Below, piece after piece: positions 1 to 5,921 of a stretch of DNA of 7,344 nt (the first letter of the stretch is position 1; the number at the start of each line of letters is the position of its first letter). The DNA comes from Stomatobaculum longum (GTDB taxonomy: Bacteria > Bacillota > Clostridia > Lachnospirales > Lachnospiraceae), in the NCBI GenBank assembly GCA_905370385.1, contig CAJPKN010000073.1:1-7344 (forward strand). The letters are read 5' to 3'. Below the pieces are notes generated by a model. The model had not been told where the DNA came from, ran no database searches, and saw only the letters and a list, made by a program, of their open reading frames with translations. The translations under genes and the position numbers were made by a program.

Positions 1-142
1 TTCCATTTTATGATTCTAATATGATTCTATTATTTTATTGATTCCCTCGTTTTATTCTGACCGAACCGGAGGTCTCATTTTGCGGAGCACGCATTCTCAC
101 TCCCAAGAGATTCGGCAAGCGGAACGGGAGAGTAATTAGTTT

Positions 143-159
143 ACATAATATGATTATGT
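143..159. repeat. 17-bp interrupted palindrome (7-3-7)
   Basis: ACATAAT (143-149) and ATTATGT (153-159) are perfect inverted copies around a 3-base spacer ATG. The geometry would suit a dimeric DNA-binding protein. The sequence is AT-rich, so chance is a real alternative, and no gene start lies close to it inside the window. Confidence 0.4.
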
Positions 160-189
160 TTCATTTCTGGTATTTCACATGTTTCGGGA

Positions 190-232
190 AGAAAAGTAAG
201 TGGGCGCCCAGTGTCATTCCGAGCGCCCGCTT
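190..232 (-). terminator. Probable intrinsic terminator of the nitronate monooxygenase-like gene
   Basis: On the minus strand, about 27 nt after the TGA stop, six G/C pairs form between plus positions 223-228 and 202-207. One A/C mismatch (229/201) follows, then three more pairs (230-232 with 198-200), closing a 15-nt loop. The transcript then runs into a pyrimidine-rich stretch, ACTTTTCTTCCC. The loop is large and the U-run is interrupted, so the terminator is plausible rather than certain. Confidence 0.55.
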
Positions 233-259
233 TCTGCAAAATTAGATGGTTCAAAATAA

Positions 260-1324
260 TCAATATCCGAGTTCTTTGATCAGTGCCGGGACTGTGGTCA
301 TCTGCTTCATCTTTCCCACGTTCTCTCCGGTAAAGAAAAGCCCCGCTTCCAGATTGCCCTTGACGGCTTCAATCAGCGCATTTGTAATACAGAACGGAAC
401 CTGTGCGGGATTACACTTCTTAATGCAGCGCGAGCAATGATTCGGCGGGATGCGCCCGGTATCTACGAGTCGCTTCAACAAAGGCGTGTGCACAGCTCTG
501 CCGGGCATACCGACCGGACTGTGAATAATGGAAACATCCTCGCGCTTTGCGCCGAGCAATACATCCTTATAGGCCTGAGAAGCATCGCATTCCTCGGTCG
601 CGATAAAGCGAGTTGCCATCTGCACCCCGGCCGCGCCCTGTTCGGTGAGACTTTGAATGTCATTCTGATCCCATACACCTCCGGCGCAAAACACCGGAAT
701 GTTCCTCTTAGCGGCATCCACAAACGGACGGATATTCTCGAGTACATCTTTCAGTAAATTCGCGAGAGAGGGCGTTTCACCGGAGAGCAAATCCTCCTCT
801 TTGAAACCGAGATGACCACCGGCCTTAGAACCTTCCAATACAATGAAATCAGGAAAGCGATGATATTTGTTCATCCAAGACTGTAGAATTAATTTTGCGG
901 CTCTTCCGCCGGAAACAATAGGTGCAATAAGCGCGCTTCCTTCCGGCACCAACTCCGGCAGTTGCAGGGGCAAACCTGCCCCGGAAATAACTGCGTCAAT
1001 GCCGGCAGAAACCGCTGTTTTCACAGCATCCGCAAATTGCTGCGTTGCGACCATGGCATTGATTGCAAGCAGACCTTTGCCACCGGAAATATCGCGCGCG
1101 TCAGAGATTTCCTTCCGCAACGCACGCAGATTGGCTTCCTCCGGGTTCTTATAAAAGTCAGGTTCACGGTAACCGCAATCCGCCGTACTGATGCAGCCCA
1201 TAGCGCCGCAAGCAGCAACACTACCCGCAAGCCGTTCCAGAGATACACCGACTCCCATGCCTCCCTGAATCAACGGAACTTCCAATTCCCTTTGATGAAC
1301 CGACAACTGTAATTCTTCCGACAT
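260..1324 (-). CDS. Nitronate monooxygenase / FabK-like FMN-dependent oxidoreductase
   Basis: This 354-residue cytoplasmic TIM-barrel flavoprotein belongs to the nitronate monooxygenase (formerly 2-nitropropane dioxygenase) family, which also contains the enoyl-ACP reductase FabK. Visible family marks are PLIQGGMG at 17-24, the SGAGLPL strand at 114-120, GSKAGGHLG at 165-173 with the conserved His171, AGGVWD at 214-219 and GVQMATRF at 233-240; the last two are typical of the FMN-phosphate site. The C-terminus carries four cysteines (297, 300, 304, 312) in the pattern C-x2-C-x3-C-x7-C, then GLFFTGENVGKM at 328-339. An AGGAGGG ribosome binding site lies 5 nt before the ATG, which fixes the start. 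The gene has its own promoter and terminator, so it is probably transcribed alone. Sequence does not separate nitronate oxidation from an enoyl-ACP reductase or another flavin role, and automatic names in this family are often wrong. Confidence 0.88.
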   Translation of the reverse strand: MSEELQLSVHQRELEVPLIQGGMGVGVSLERLAGSVAACGAMGCISTADCGYREPDFYKNPEEANLRALRKEISDARDISGGKGLLAINAMVATQQFADAVKTAVSAGIDAVISGAGLPLQLPELVPEGSALIAPIVSGGRAAKLILQSWMNKYHRFPDFIVLEGSKAGGHLGFKEEDLLSGETPSLANLLKDVLENIRPFVDAAKRNIPVFCAGGVWDQNDIQSLTEQGAAGVQMATRFIATEECDASQAYKDVLLGAKREDVSIIHSPVGMPGRAVHTPLLKRLVDTGRIPPNHCSRCIKKCNPAQVPFCITNALIEAVKGNLEAGLFFTGENVGKMKQMTTVPALIKELGY

Positions 1325-1373
1325 ATATGCCCTCCTGAAATAGGAACGAAACGTTAAGCTTGAAATTGCCTTT

Positions 1374-1402
1374 ATCGTAAGTCATTTCATTGCCTAGGTC
1401 AA
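1374..1402 (-). promoter_or_regulatory. Sigma-A-like promoter of the nitronate monooxygenase-like gene
   Basis: Read on the minus strand, a -35 box TTGACC (1402-1397, 5 of 6 matches to TTGACA) is followed by a 17-bp spacer and a -10 box TACGAT (1379-1374, 4 of 6 matches to TATAAT). The predicted transcript would start near 1367 and have a leader of roughly 40 nt before the ATG. The -35 box touches the inverted repeat at 1401-1421. Confidence 0.6.
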
Positions 1403-1421
1403 CTAGTATTTAAAACTAGAT
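1401..1421. promoter_or_regulatory. Candidate operator: imperfect inverted repeat abutting the -35 box
   Basis: AACTAGTATT (1401-1410) and AAAACTAGAT (1412-1421) are inverted copies with 8 of 10 positions matching around one central base. The repeat overlaps the last two bases of the -35 box. That is a normal place for a repressor or activator site, but no regulator gene lies in the window and I cannot assign the sequence to a known family. Confidence 0.4.
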
Positions 1422-1675
1422 ACTTTTTCGTGCCTCAATCGATCCATCCGTTGATCTATTGCATATTATCACGCATATTTATTTGCATATATGTATGATT
1501 CAGACAAGAAACTAATGGGGTCGGCGGGGTGGTATGAATATTACATTCATTAACATTGTATTTTTCGCTTAAATATCGCATATTCTACATCTATATACCA
1601 CATGCATTTCCGCATATTATAAATCATAAAATGTATATTCACTAATATGTTGTTATATTCGAATATGAATGCATA
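1422..1675. other. AT-rich intergenic region with repeated GCATAT elements
   Basis: No gene was found between the candidate operator and the LCP terminator. GCATAT occurs at 1461, 1473, 1485, 1578 and 1612 on the plus strand, and the first three copies are spaced exactly 12 bp apart. A short G-rich stretch at 1517-1532 (GGGG, GG, GGGG, GG) stands out from the AT-rich surroundings. Further small palindromes are ATGAAT/ATTCAT at 1534-1550 and the perfect 12-mer ATATTCGAATAT at 1655-1666. These could be regulatory sites or composition effects. Confidence 0.5.
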
Positions 1676-1707
1676 AAAACAGCGGAGCTTGTATGCTCCG
1701 CTGTTTT
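1676..1707 (-). terminator. Intrinsic terminator after the LCP gene
   Basis: A perfect 13-bp stem joins AAAACAGCGGAGC (1676-1688) and its complement at 1695-1707, with a 6-base loop, starting 5 nt past the LCP stop codon. In the minus-strand transcript the G/C-rich core is followed by five U residues. The stem is nearly symmetric with A/T ends, but no plus-strand gene ends here, so it most likely serves the LCP transcript. Confidence 0.9.
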
Positions 1708-1712
1708 CGTGA

Positions 1713-3749
1713 TTAATTTGCCGGAAGCCCTGCACCGGGTCCGACGACCTCGGTTTCGGCCGCACTCGTGGCACTCTCCTTTGTCTCTCGAATCGAGGCG
1801 CCGGGTCCCACAACACTCTCATTGTCCTTTTCACTGCTCTTCGGCTTCACCTTACCGGCGCTGCTTTCCTCGCTACTTTCGCTAGTCTTCGAAGCGGCTT
1901 CGCTGTGCTTTTTCTTAGTGCTTTCCGTTGTCGCTACCGTGGTCTCTGCCTCCGTACTCGCGGCGCTGCTCGTCTCAGCCGCAGAGCTCTCTGCAGCGGC
2001 GGAACTCGACTTACTCCCCTTCTCTTCCGCTGCTTGCTCTGTTGTCGAGCTCTTTTTGTTTTTCTCCTTCACTTCACCGGTATTCCCAACCGCACCCGGC
2101 TTGTCCGTCTGAATTTCCGCAGACTTTCCTTTGCCCTTCAAACCGGTCTTTTTGACAATATAATCGCTGACCTCTCGCACGGATGCGCTCGGTTGGTAAT
2201 TTTCCTCTTGGAACAAGAATTGATGTAGGCTGATGACGTTACTTTCCAGCGTAATCGGAACGACACAGTCCTTTTTCTCAACCCAAATCGCGTCTCGCTC
2301 AAAGGGGAAACCGGAAGTCTCTGCGATATGGTACTTTTTAATATCCTTGGCATACGCCAACACATCATCCAAGCCCATGCTGGTCTTGGTTTCCGGAAGA
2401 ACGGAAGTCACAAGTTCAATCCGCTTTGCGGTATCCGCAGCGCGTATTTTATCCATTAAGAGCGAGACCACCTTCCGCTGACGCTCGGTGCGATTGTAGT
2501 CCGTATCCATAAGTCGCAATCTCGCATAGGCAACTGCCTGCACACCGTCCAAGTGATTCATGCCCGGATGTGTCAACTGTACCGATCCGATTCCGGTTGA
2601 CTTTACCGTCTCGGTGATAAAAGAATTGATATATTTAAATTCCGCCGGCGTAATTTCAATGTCGACGCCGCCCATGATGTTGACCGCATCCACCACAGCC
2701 TTCCAGTTGAAGGTGATATAGTCATCCGGCTGTATATCGAGATTATAGCGTATCATCCAGAGTGCTTGTTCTGGGCCGCCTTTGAAATAAGCTTCATTGA
2801 ACTTATGGTGTTTTCCGGACTTATCAATCTGCATAAAGGTGTCACGGTAAATGCTGCAGATGCGTATGTCTCCGGTCTCTTTATTCAGAGAGACCAACAT
2901 ATTCACATCGGAAAGAGCGTCCTTTCCGAGATTGCCGTTTCGAGAGTCCACGCCGAATACGGCTACGGTATAATAACCACTCGCATGGGTCTTCTGTCCC
3001 AGCAGTAGATTTTTGGCCCCCCATACCACAAGAAAGCAGGATAGCAACGCGATGAGAATCAGAATGGGACTCTTCTTACCCTTCTTTTTCTTCTCTCCCG
3101 CTCCGACTGCCGGTTTCGCTGTCTTACGGCGCGCCGCGTTGCTATCACGCGAGTTCTTATTCCGTGAGTTGCGCGTTGCCGATTTTGCCATGACATCCCG
3201 ACCCTCCGGCTCCTCCGCTTCCGCTTCGGGAAGCTCATTCTCTGTTTCTCTCTTTGGTTTCCGGAACCCCGCAAGTAAGGACTCTGCCCTGTGTTGCATC
3301 TTGCTCAGTGCATCCTCGGAATCCGTCTCAACGCCTTCCTCTTCCGGATACGCAACGACCTCCATTGAAGCCTTCTCATCTGTCCGGGCAGCACGCTCCG
3401 CTTGCTTTTGTAAAAGCGCCTCTGCCTTCAGGCGTTCAAAGGTGCTGTCCGCTTCTCGCTTCGCGTTTTCTTTCACCGCGGCATCGCGCATGCGCTGAAG
3501 CGGTGTCTCTGCTTCTTTTGTCGGCGACTCGGCGAGCGCGGCATCCCTGAGACGCTGAAGGGGCAAATTCGATTCTTGGCGCATGCCGGCGGTCCTTTCC
3601 GGATTCTTTGTATCTTTTCCGGAAACAGGAAGAGACGCGGCTGTATCCGCCGCGTCCTTCTTTTCATCATTTTGTTTGCTTCGTAGCGACTTGAGACGCG
3701 CAAGTTCTTTCAGGTATTGCTCGCGCTCGGTCTTTTCATCTGCGGCCAT
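1713..3749 (-). CDS. Long LytR-CpsA-Psr (LCP) family cell-wall glycopolymer transferase
   Basis: This 678-residue single-pass membrane protein belongs to the LCP family, whose members move lipid-linked glycopolymers such as teichoic acid or capsule onto peptidoglycan outside the cell. Layout: a hydrophilic cytoplasmic region 1-227, rich in Lys, Arg and Glu, with three 20-residue repeats at 61-120; a basic stretch ending in KKKKGKK (220-226); a membrane segment at about 228-250; the LCP domain at about 260-435; then a linker and a Ser/Ala/Thr/Glu/Lys-rich tail from about 536. Conserved LCP marks are FGVDSR (265-270), SDVNML (280-285), SIYRDT (299-304), AYARLR (407-412) and NRTERQR (419-425), which hold the Arg/Asp residues that bind the pyrophosphate head group. 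The ATG has an AGAGGA site upstream and overlaps the kinase-like gene by 14 nt. The cytoplasmic part is far longer than in usual LCP proteins. The exact polymer cannot be told. Confidence 0.93.
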   Translation of the reverse strand: MAADEKTEREQYLKELARLKSLRSKQNDEKKDAADTAASLPVSGKDTKNPERTAGMRQESNLPLQRLRDAALAESPTKEAETPLQRMRDAAVKENAKREADSTFERLKAEALLQKQAERAARTDEKASMEVVAYPEEEGVETDSEDALSKMQHRAESLLAGFRKPKRETENELPEAEAEEPEGRDVMAKSATRNSRNKNSRDSNAARRKTAKPAVGAGEKKKKGKKSPILILIALLSCFLVVWGAKNLLLGQKTHASGYYTVAVFGVDSRNGNLGKDALSDVNMLVSLNKETGDIRICSIYRDTFMQIDKSGKHHKFNEAYFKGGPEQALWMIRYNLDIQPDDYITFNWKAVVDAVNIMGGVDIEITPAEFKYINSFITETVKSTGIGSVQLTHPGMNHLDGVQAVAYARLRLMDTDYNRTERQRKVVSLLMDKIRAADTAKRIELVTSVLPETKTSMGLDDVLAYAKDIKKYHIAETSGFPFERDAIWVEKKDCVVPITLESNVISLHQFLFQEENYQPSASVREVSDYIVKKTGLKGKGKSAEIQTDKPGAVGNTGEVKEKNKKSSTTEQAAEEKGSKSSSAAAESSAAETSSAASTEAETTVATTESTKKKHSEAASKTSESSEESSAGKVKPKSSEKDNESVVGPGASIRETKESATSAAETEVVGPGAGLPAN
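1731..1814 (-). repeat. Two VVGPGA motifs in the extreme C-terminus of the LCP protein
   Basis: VVGPGA occurs at residues 646-651 (nt 1797-1814) and 668-673 (nt 1731-1748), 22 residues apart. The second copy ends five residues before the C-terminus. The two copies use different codons at several positions, so the match reflects protein-level conservation or an older duplication. Its role is unknown. Confidence 0.7.
3390..3569 (-). repeat. Three tandem 60-bp (20-residue) repeats in the LCP cytoplasmic region
   Basis: Residues 61-80, 81-100 and 101-120 align without gaps around a core PLQRxRDAA. The first two copies (PLQRLRDAALAES, PLQRMRDAAVKEN) are close and the third (TFERLKAEALLQK) has diverged. 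The pattern suggests a charged amphipathic helix or coiled coil in the cytoplasm. Confidence 0.75.
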
Positions 3750-4383
3750 TCCGGAATTCCTCTTCCTTCTTTAAGCTTTCGAGGATCATCTCAACTGCAC
3801 CTTCCAAGCCGAACTTACTGCTGTTGATGCAGAGATCGTAGCTTCTGGAATCTCCCCAACGCTTGTTGGAGTAATAGTTATAATAGCTGGAGCGACGCTT
3901 GTCGGTCTTCAGCATAATTTCTCGTGCTTTGTCGCGGCTGATGTTGCCGCCCTGGTAAGCCTGCACCCGCGTAATCTTATCTTCCTCTTCTGCGGAAATA
4001 AAGACCGAGAGCACGCCCTGCATGCCGTCCAGCGCATAGTCCGCGCAACGTCCTACAATGACACAACTCTCCTGCTGTGCGAGATTGCGAATCGAATCAA
4101 ACTGCGCGAGAAAAATCTTCTGATTAATCGGCATGTCCACATAAGGCGAAGAAGAATAACCGAGGGAATAGGTATCCATGACCAAAGAGTAGAGAAAGCT
4201 GTTGGTCGGCTTCTCATCATTCGACTCCAAAAGTTCACGGCAAAGACCGCTCTCCTTTGCCGCGCGGTCCAGCAACTCCTTGTCATAGCACTTTACACCG
4301 AGCTTCTCCGCAAGCATTTCGCCGATTTTGTGACCGCCGCTTCCGGTCTCGCGTCCCAAGGTAATGATTCTCTTTGTCTCCAT
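3736..4383 (-). CDS. Cytidylate kinase-like family protein
   Basis: This 215-residue cytoplasmic P-loop protein resembles the 'cytidylate kinase-like' family that is common in clostridia and separate from the housekeeping Cmk. The N-terminal strand and loop IITLGRETGSGG (6-17) hold the family's G-rich phosphate loop, which lacks the Lys of a standard GKS/T Walker A. GRCADY at 111-116 and an Arg/Lys/Tyr-rich lid with KTDKRR (159-164) and NKRWGD (173-178) fit the rest of the fold. A GGAGG site lies 6 nt before the ATG, and a clear promoter sits upstream. The 3' end overlaps the start of the LCP gene by 14 nt in another frame, so the two are very probably cotranscribed. CMP/dCMP phosphorylation is suggested only by family name, and the true substrate is unknown. 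Confidence 0.85.
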   Translation of the reverse strand: METKRIITLGRETGSGGHKIGEMLAEKLGVKCYDKELLDRAAKESGLCRELLESNDEKPTNSFLYSLVMDTYSLGYSSSPYVDMPINQKIFLAQFDSIRNLAQQESCVIVGRCADYALDGMQGVLSVFISAEEEDKITRVQAYQGGNISRDKAREIMLKTDKRRSSYYNYYSNKRWGDSRSYDLCINSSKFGLEGAVEMILESLKKEEEFRNGRR

Positions 4384-4431
4384 AAGGCACCTCCACAGAA
4401 ATGCTAAAAATAGTGGTTTCTTTCTGACTCT

Positions 4432-4460
4432 ATTGTAACATTTTACGAGGAAAAGGTAAA
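4432..4460 (-). promoter_or_regulatory. Sigma-A-like promoter with extended -10 for the kinase-like/LCP unit
   Basis: On the minus strand, TTTACC (4460-4455, 4 of 6 matches to the -35 box) is followed by a 17-bp spacer and TACAAT (4437-4432, 5 of 6 matches to the -10 box). TGT directly before the -10 gives the extended TGn element. It fills the 78-bp gap after rluD, in which I see no terminator hairpin, so read-through from the upstream operon may add to this promoter. Confidence 0.75.
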
Positions 4461-4461
4461 T

Positions 4462-5376
4462 CTAAGCTTTCTTCCGGAGTTTGCACAGCAGCTCCTCAAA
4501 ATAATCCGGCAAGGGTGCGGCGAACTCGAGATATCGACCGTCCGCGGGATGTCGAAAGCCCAGCACAGCTGCATGAAGGCATTGCCCTTCCAAATGATAG
4601 GGATTTTTTTGACTTCCGTAAACGGTATCTCCGAGCAAAGGGTGCCCCAATGAAGCGAGATGCACGCGAATCTGGTGCGTTCTGCCGGTTTCCAAGCGGC
4701 AGCTTATATAGCTCGCAGCGGAAAAACGTTCCAATACACGAAAGTGCGTGACGGCATGCTTACCGCCGGGGAGACCGCTCTTCATTTTCTTTCGATTTTC
4801 CGGATCTCGCCCCAGCGGAGCATCCACCGTTCCCTCGTCTTCTCGGATAACCCCTTGGGCAAGCGCGAAATACTGTCGGGTGATGCTGTGCTCTTTGAGC
4901 TGTGCCGCAATGCACTGATGCGCCCTGTCATTCTTGCATGCAATGATGACACCGGTCGTGTCCTTGTCAATGCGATGTACAATGCCGGGACGCAGAATGC
5001 CGTTAATACCGGACAGGCTGTCCTTACAGTGATATAAAAGCGCATTGACCAGGGTTCCGCTCGCGTGTCCCGCAGCCGGATGAACCACCATCCCCTTCGG
5101 TTTGTTCACCAGAATGACATCGCTGTCTTCATATAAGATATCCAGCGGAATATCCTCCGGCAGAACTTCCAATTCCTCAGGTTCGGGGAGCTCAACTGTG
5201 ATCAGCTCACCGGGCGTCACCGCATAAGCAGGTTTTCGCGGCTTCTCATTGACCAAAACCGCCCCCTCTTTGATCAGCTTCTGCGCATGCGCACGCGTGA
5301 GCGAAGGAAAGAGTAAGCTGACAAGCTGATCCAATCGTTTTCCGCTCAGTTCTTCCTGTATGATAAGCTGCTCCAA
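4462..5376 (-). CDS. rluD: RluD/YlyB-type 23S rRNA pseudouridine synthase
   Basis: This 304-residue enzyme of the RluA/RluD family isomerises chosen uridines in rRNA to pseudouridine. An N-terminal S4 RNA-binding domain covers about 12-60 (RLDQLVSLLFPSLTRAHAQK), and the catalytic domain runs from about 85. The signature HRIDKDTTG (134-142) carries the catalytic Asp137, and LETGRTHQIRVHL (228-240) is the second strongly conserved family motif. The length is normal. The start is TTG, chosen because a strong AAAGGAGGT site lies 4 nt upstream and because the resulting N-terminus fits the family. Only 11 nt separate it from lspA, the same lspA-ylyB order as in Bacillus subtilis. The exact target sites in 23S rRNA are not shown by sequence, so the symbol denotes family rather than proven site specificity. 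Confidence 0.93.
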   Translation of the reverse strand: MEQLIIQEELSGKRLDQLVSLLFPSLTRAHAQKLIKEGAVLVNEKPRKPAYAVTPGELITVELPEPEELEVLPEDIPLDILYEDSDVILVNKPKGMVVHPAAGHASGTLVNALLYHCKDSLSGINGILRPGIVHRIDKDTTGVIIACKNDRAHQCIAAQLKEHSITRQYFALAQGVIREDEGTVDAPLGRDPENRKKMKSGLPGGKHAVTHFRVLERFSAASYISCRLETGRTHQIRVHLASLGHPLLGDTVYGSQKNPYHLEGQCLHAAVLGFRHPADGRYLEFAAPLPDYFEELLCKLRKKA

Positions 5377-5380
5377 GCGG

Positions 5381-5389
5381 ACCTCCTTT
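5381..5389 (-). promoter_or_regulatory. Ribosome binding site for rluD, overlapping the lspA stop
   Basis: AAAGGAGGT on the minus strand begins inside the TAA stop of lspA and lies 4 nt before the TTG start. It is nearly perfect, which supports the non-ATG start and suggests coupling of the two genes. Confidence 0.8.
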
Positions 5390-5903
5390 ATCGCAAAAAT
5401 GTGAATTCTTCTTCCTTATAGTAGAAGCAAAACAGCAGAACAAAGGCAAAGGCAGATCCCGTCACGAAGATGTCCGCGACATTAAATACCGGAAACGAGA
5501 TCGGAATAAATGACAAAAAATCAACCACAGAACCGCGCGTGAGCCTATCCCATAAATTGCCGAGCGCGCCACCGGTCAGAAAGGCAAGATTCGCAACCAA
5601 TAACAGATATCTGCGCTCTGCGGGAAGGCGATGGAGCACATACAGAATCAGCAGAAGAATCACCGCCGTAATCACAAAGAAAAAGAACATCTGTCCCTGT
5701 AAGACACCGAAGGCAGCGCCTCGATTCTCAATGCGGAGGAACTCAAGAAAGCCCGGGATAAAGGGCCTCGCCTTGCCGAGCGGCAGATGGTGCAATGCAA
5801 GGAACTTACTCCCCTGATCCAAACAGACACAGAGGGCTGCGATTGCAAAATAGAGTACTCTCATTCCGATTTTGGAAGTGGTATTTCTTTTTAACTCTGC
5901 CAT
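5388..5903 (-). CDS. lspA: Lipoprotein signal peptidase (signal peptidase II)
   Basis: LspA is an integral membrane aspartic protease that removes signal peptides from prolipoproteins after lipid is attached. The protein of 171 residues has four likely membrane segments (about 12-29, 72-91, 98-116 and 140-163 from the start used here). Family blocks are DQGSK (29-33), ENRGAAFG (59-66), GGALGNLWDRL (111-121), VVDF with catalytic Asp128, and FNVAD with catalytic Asp144. An ATG three codons upstream (5912) sits directly against the GGAAGG site with no spacer, while the ATG at 5903 has AAGGA 8 nt before it. I therefore prefer 5903; the upstream choice would give 174 residues. It follows ylmH by 18 nt and shares its transcript with rluD. 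Confidence 0.95.
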   Translation of the reverse strand: MAELKRNTTSKIGMRVLYFAIAALCVCLDQGSKFLALHHLPLGKARPFIPGFLEFLRIENRGAAFGVLQGQMFFFFVITAVILLLILYVLHRLPAERRYLLLVANLAFLTGGALGNLWDRLTRGSVVDFLSFIPISFPVFNVADIFVTGSAFAFVLLFCFYYKEEEFTFLR

Positions 5904-5912
5904 ATAAGCCAT

Positions 5913-5918
5913 CCTTCC
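5913..5918 (-). promoter_or_regulatory. Ribosome binding site that decides the lspA start
   Basis: GGAAGG on the minus strand touches the upstream ATG at 5912 but has normal spacing to the ATG at 5903 (about 8-9 nt). This favours the shorter LspA beginning Met-Ala-Glu-Leu-Lys. Confidence 0.65.
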
Positions 5919-5921
5919 GAA

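Larger units (their letters stand above)
1..259. other. Intergenic region downstream of the nitronate monooxygenase-like gene, no gene seen
   Basis: No convincing gene was found on either strand. The ends are AT-rich. A GC-rich island lies at about 61-133, and it can be drawn as nested short pairings: CCGAA 61-65 with TTCGG 111-115, TCTC 73-76 with GAGA 107-110, and TGCG 81-84 with CGCA 90-93. A competing pairing is CTCCC 100-104 with GGGAG 126-130. There is an 11-bp tandem duplication at 9-30 (TATGATTCTA followed by A or T) and an interrupted palindrome at 143-159. A plus-strand frame is open from 42 to 243, but it has no good start or ribosome binding site and runs through the terminator. 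Confidence 0.6.

Noticed and set aside
61..133. Possible tRNA (a GGTTCG-like stretch on the minus strand)
   Set aside because: No acceptor stem, anticodon arm or proper T-loop (GGTTCRANNCC) can be formed, so a tRNA call is not supported.
42..243. Plus-strand frame of 67 codons without stops
   Set aside because: It has no plausible start codon with a ribosome binding site, and it crosses the terminator on the other strand. Chance is the simplest explanation.
1550..1834. Minus-strand 94-codon open frame crossing the LCP stop
   Set aside because: It overlaps the LCP tail in another frame, runs through the strong terminator and continues into AT-rich DNA, with no family resemblance.
1768..2112. 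Plus-strand open frame of 114 codons with hydrophobic Leu/Ser-rich product
   Set aside because: It is antisense to the Ser/Ala/Glu-rich tail of the LCP gene; the biased composition of that tail removes stop codons on the other strand. It has no ribosome binding site or family resemblance.
3013..3498. Plus-strand open frame of 161 codons
   Set aside because: It lies opposite the Lys/Arg/Glu-rich cytoplasmic region of the LCP protein and is explained by that composition. No recognisable domain is seen.
5904..5912. Upstream ATG of lspA as the true start
   Set aside because: It directly touches the GGAAGG ribosome binding site with no spacer; the ATG at 5903 has normal spacing. The call remains inference.
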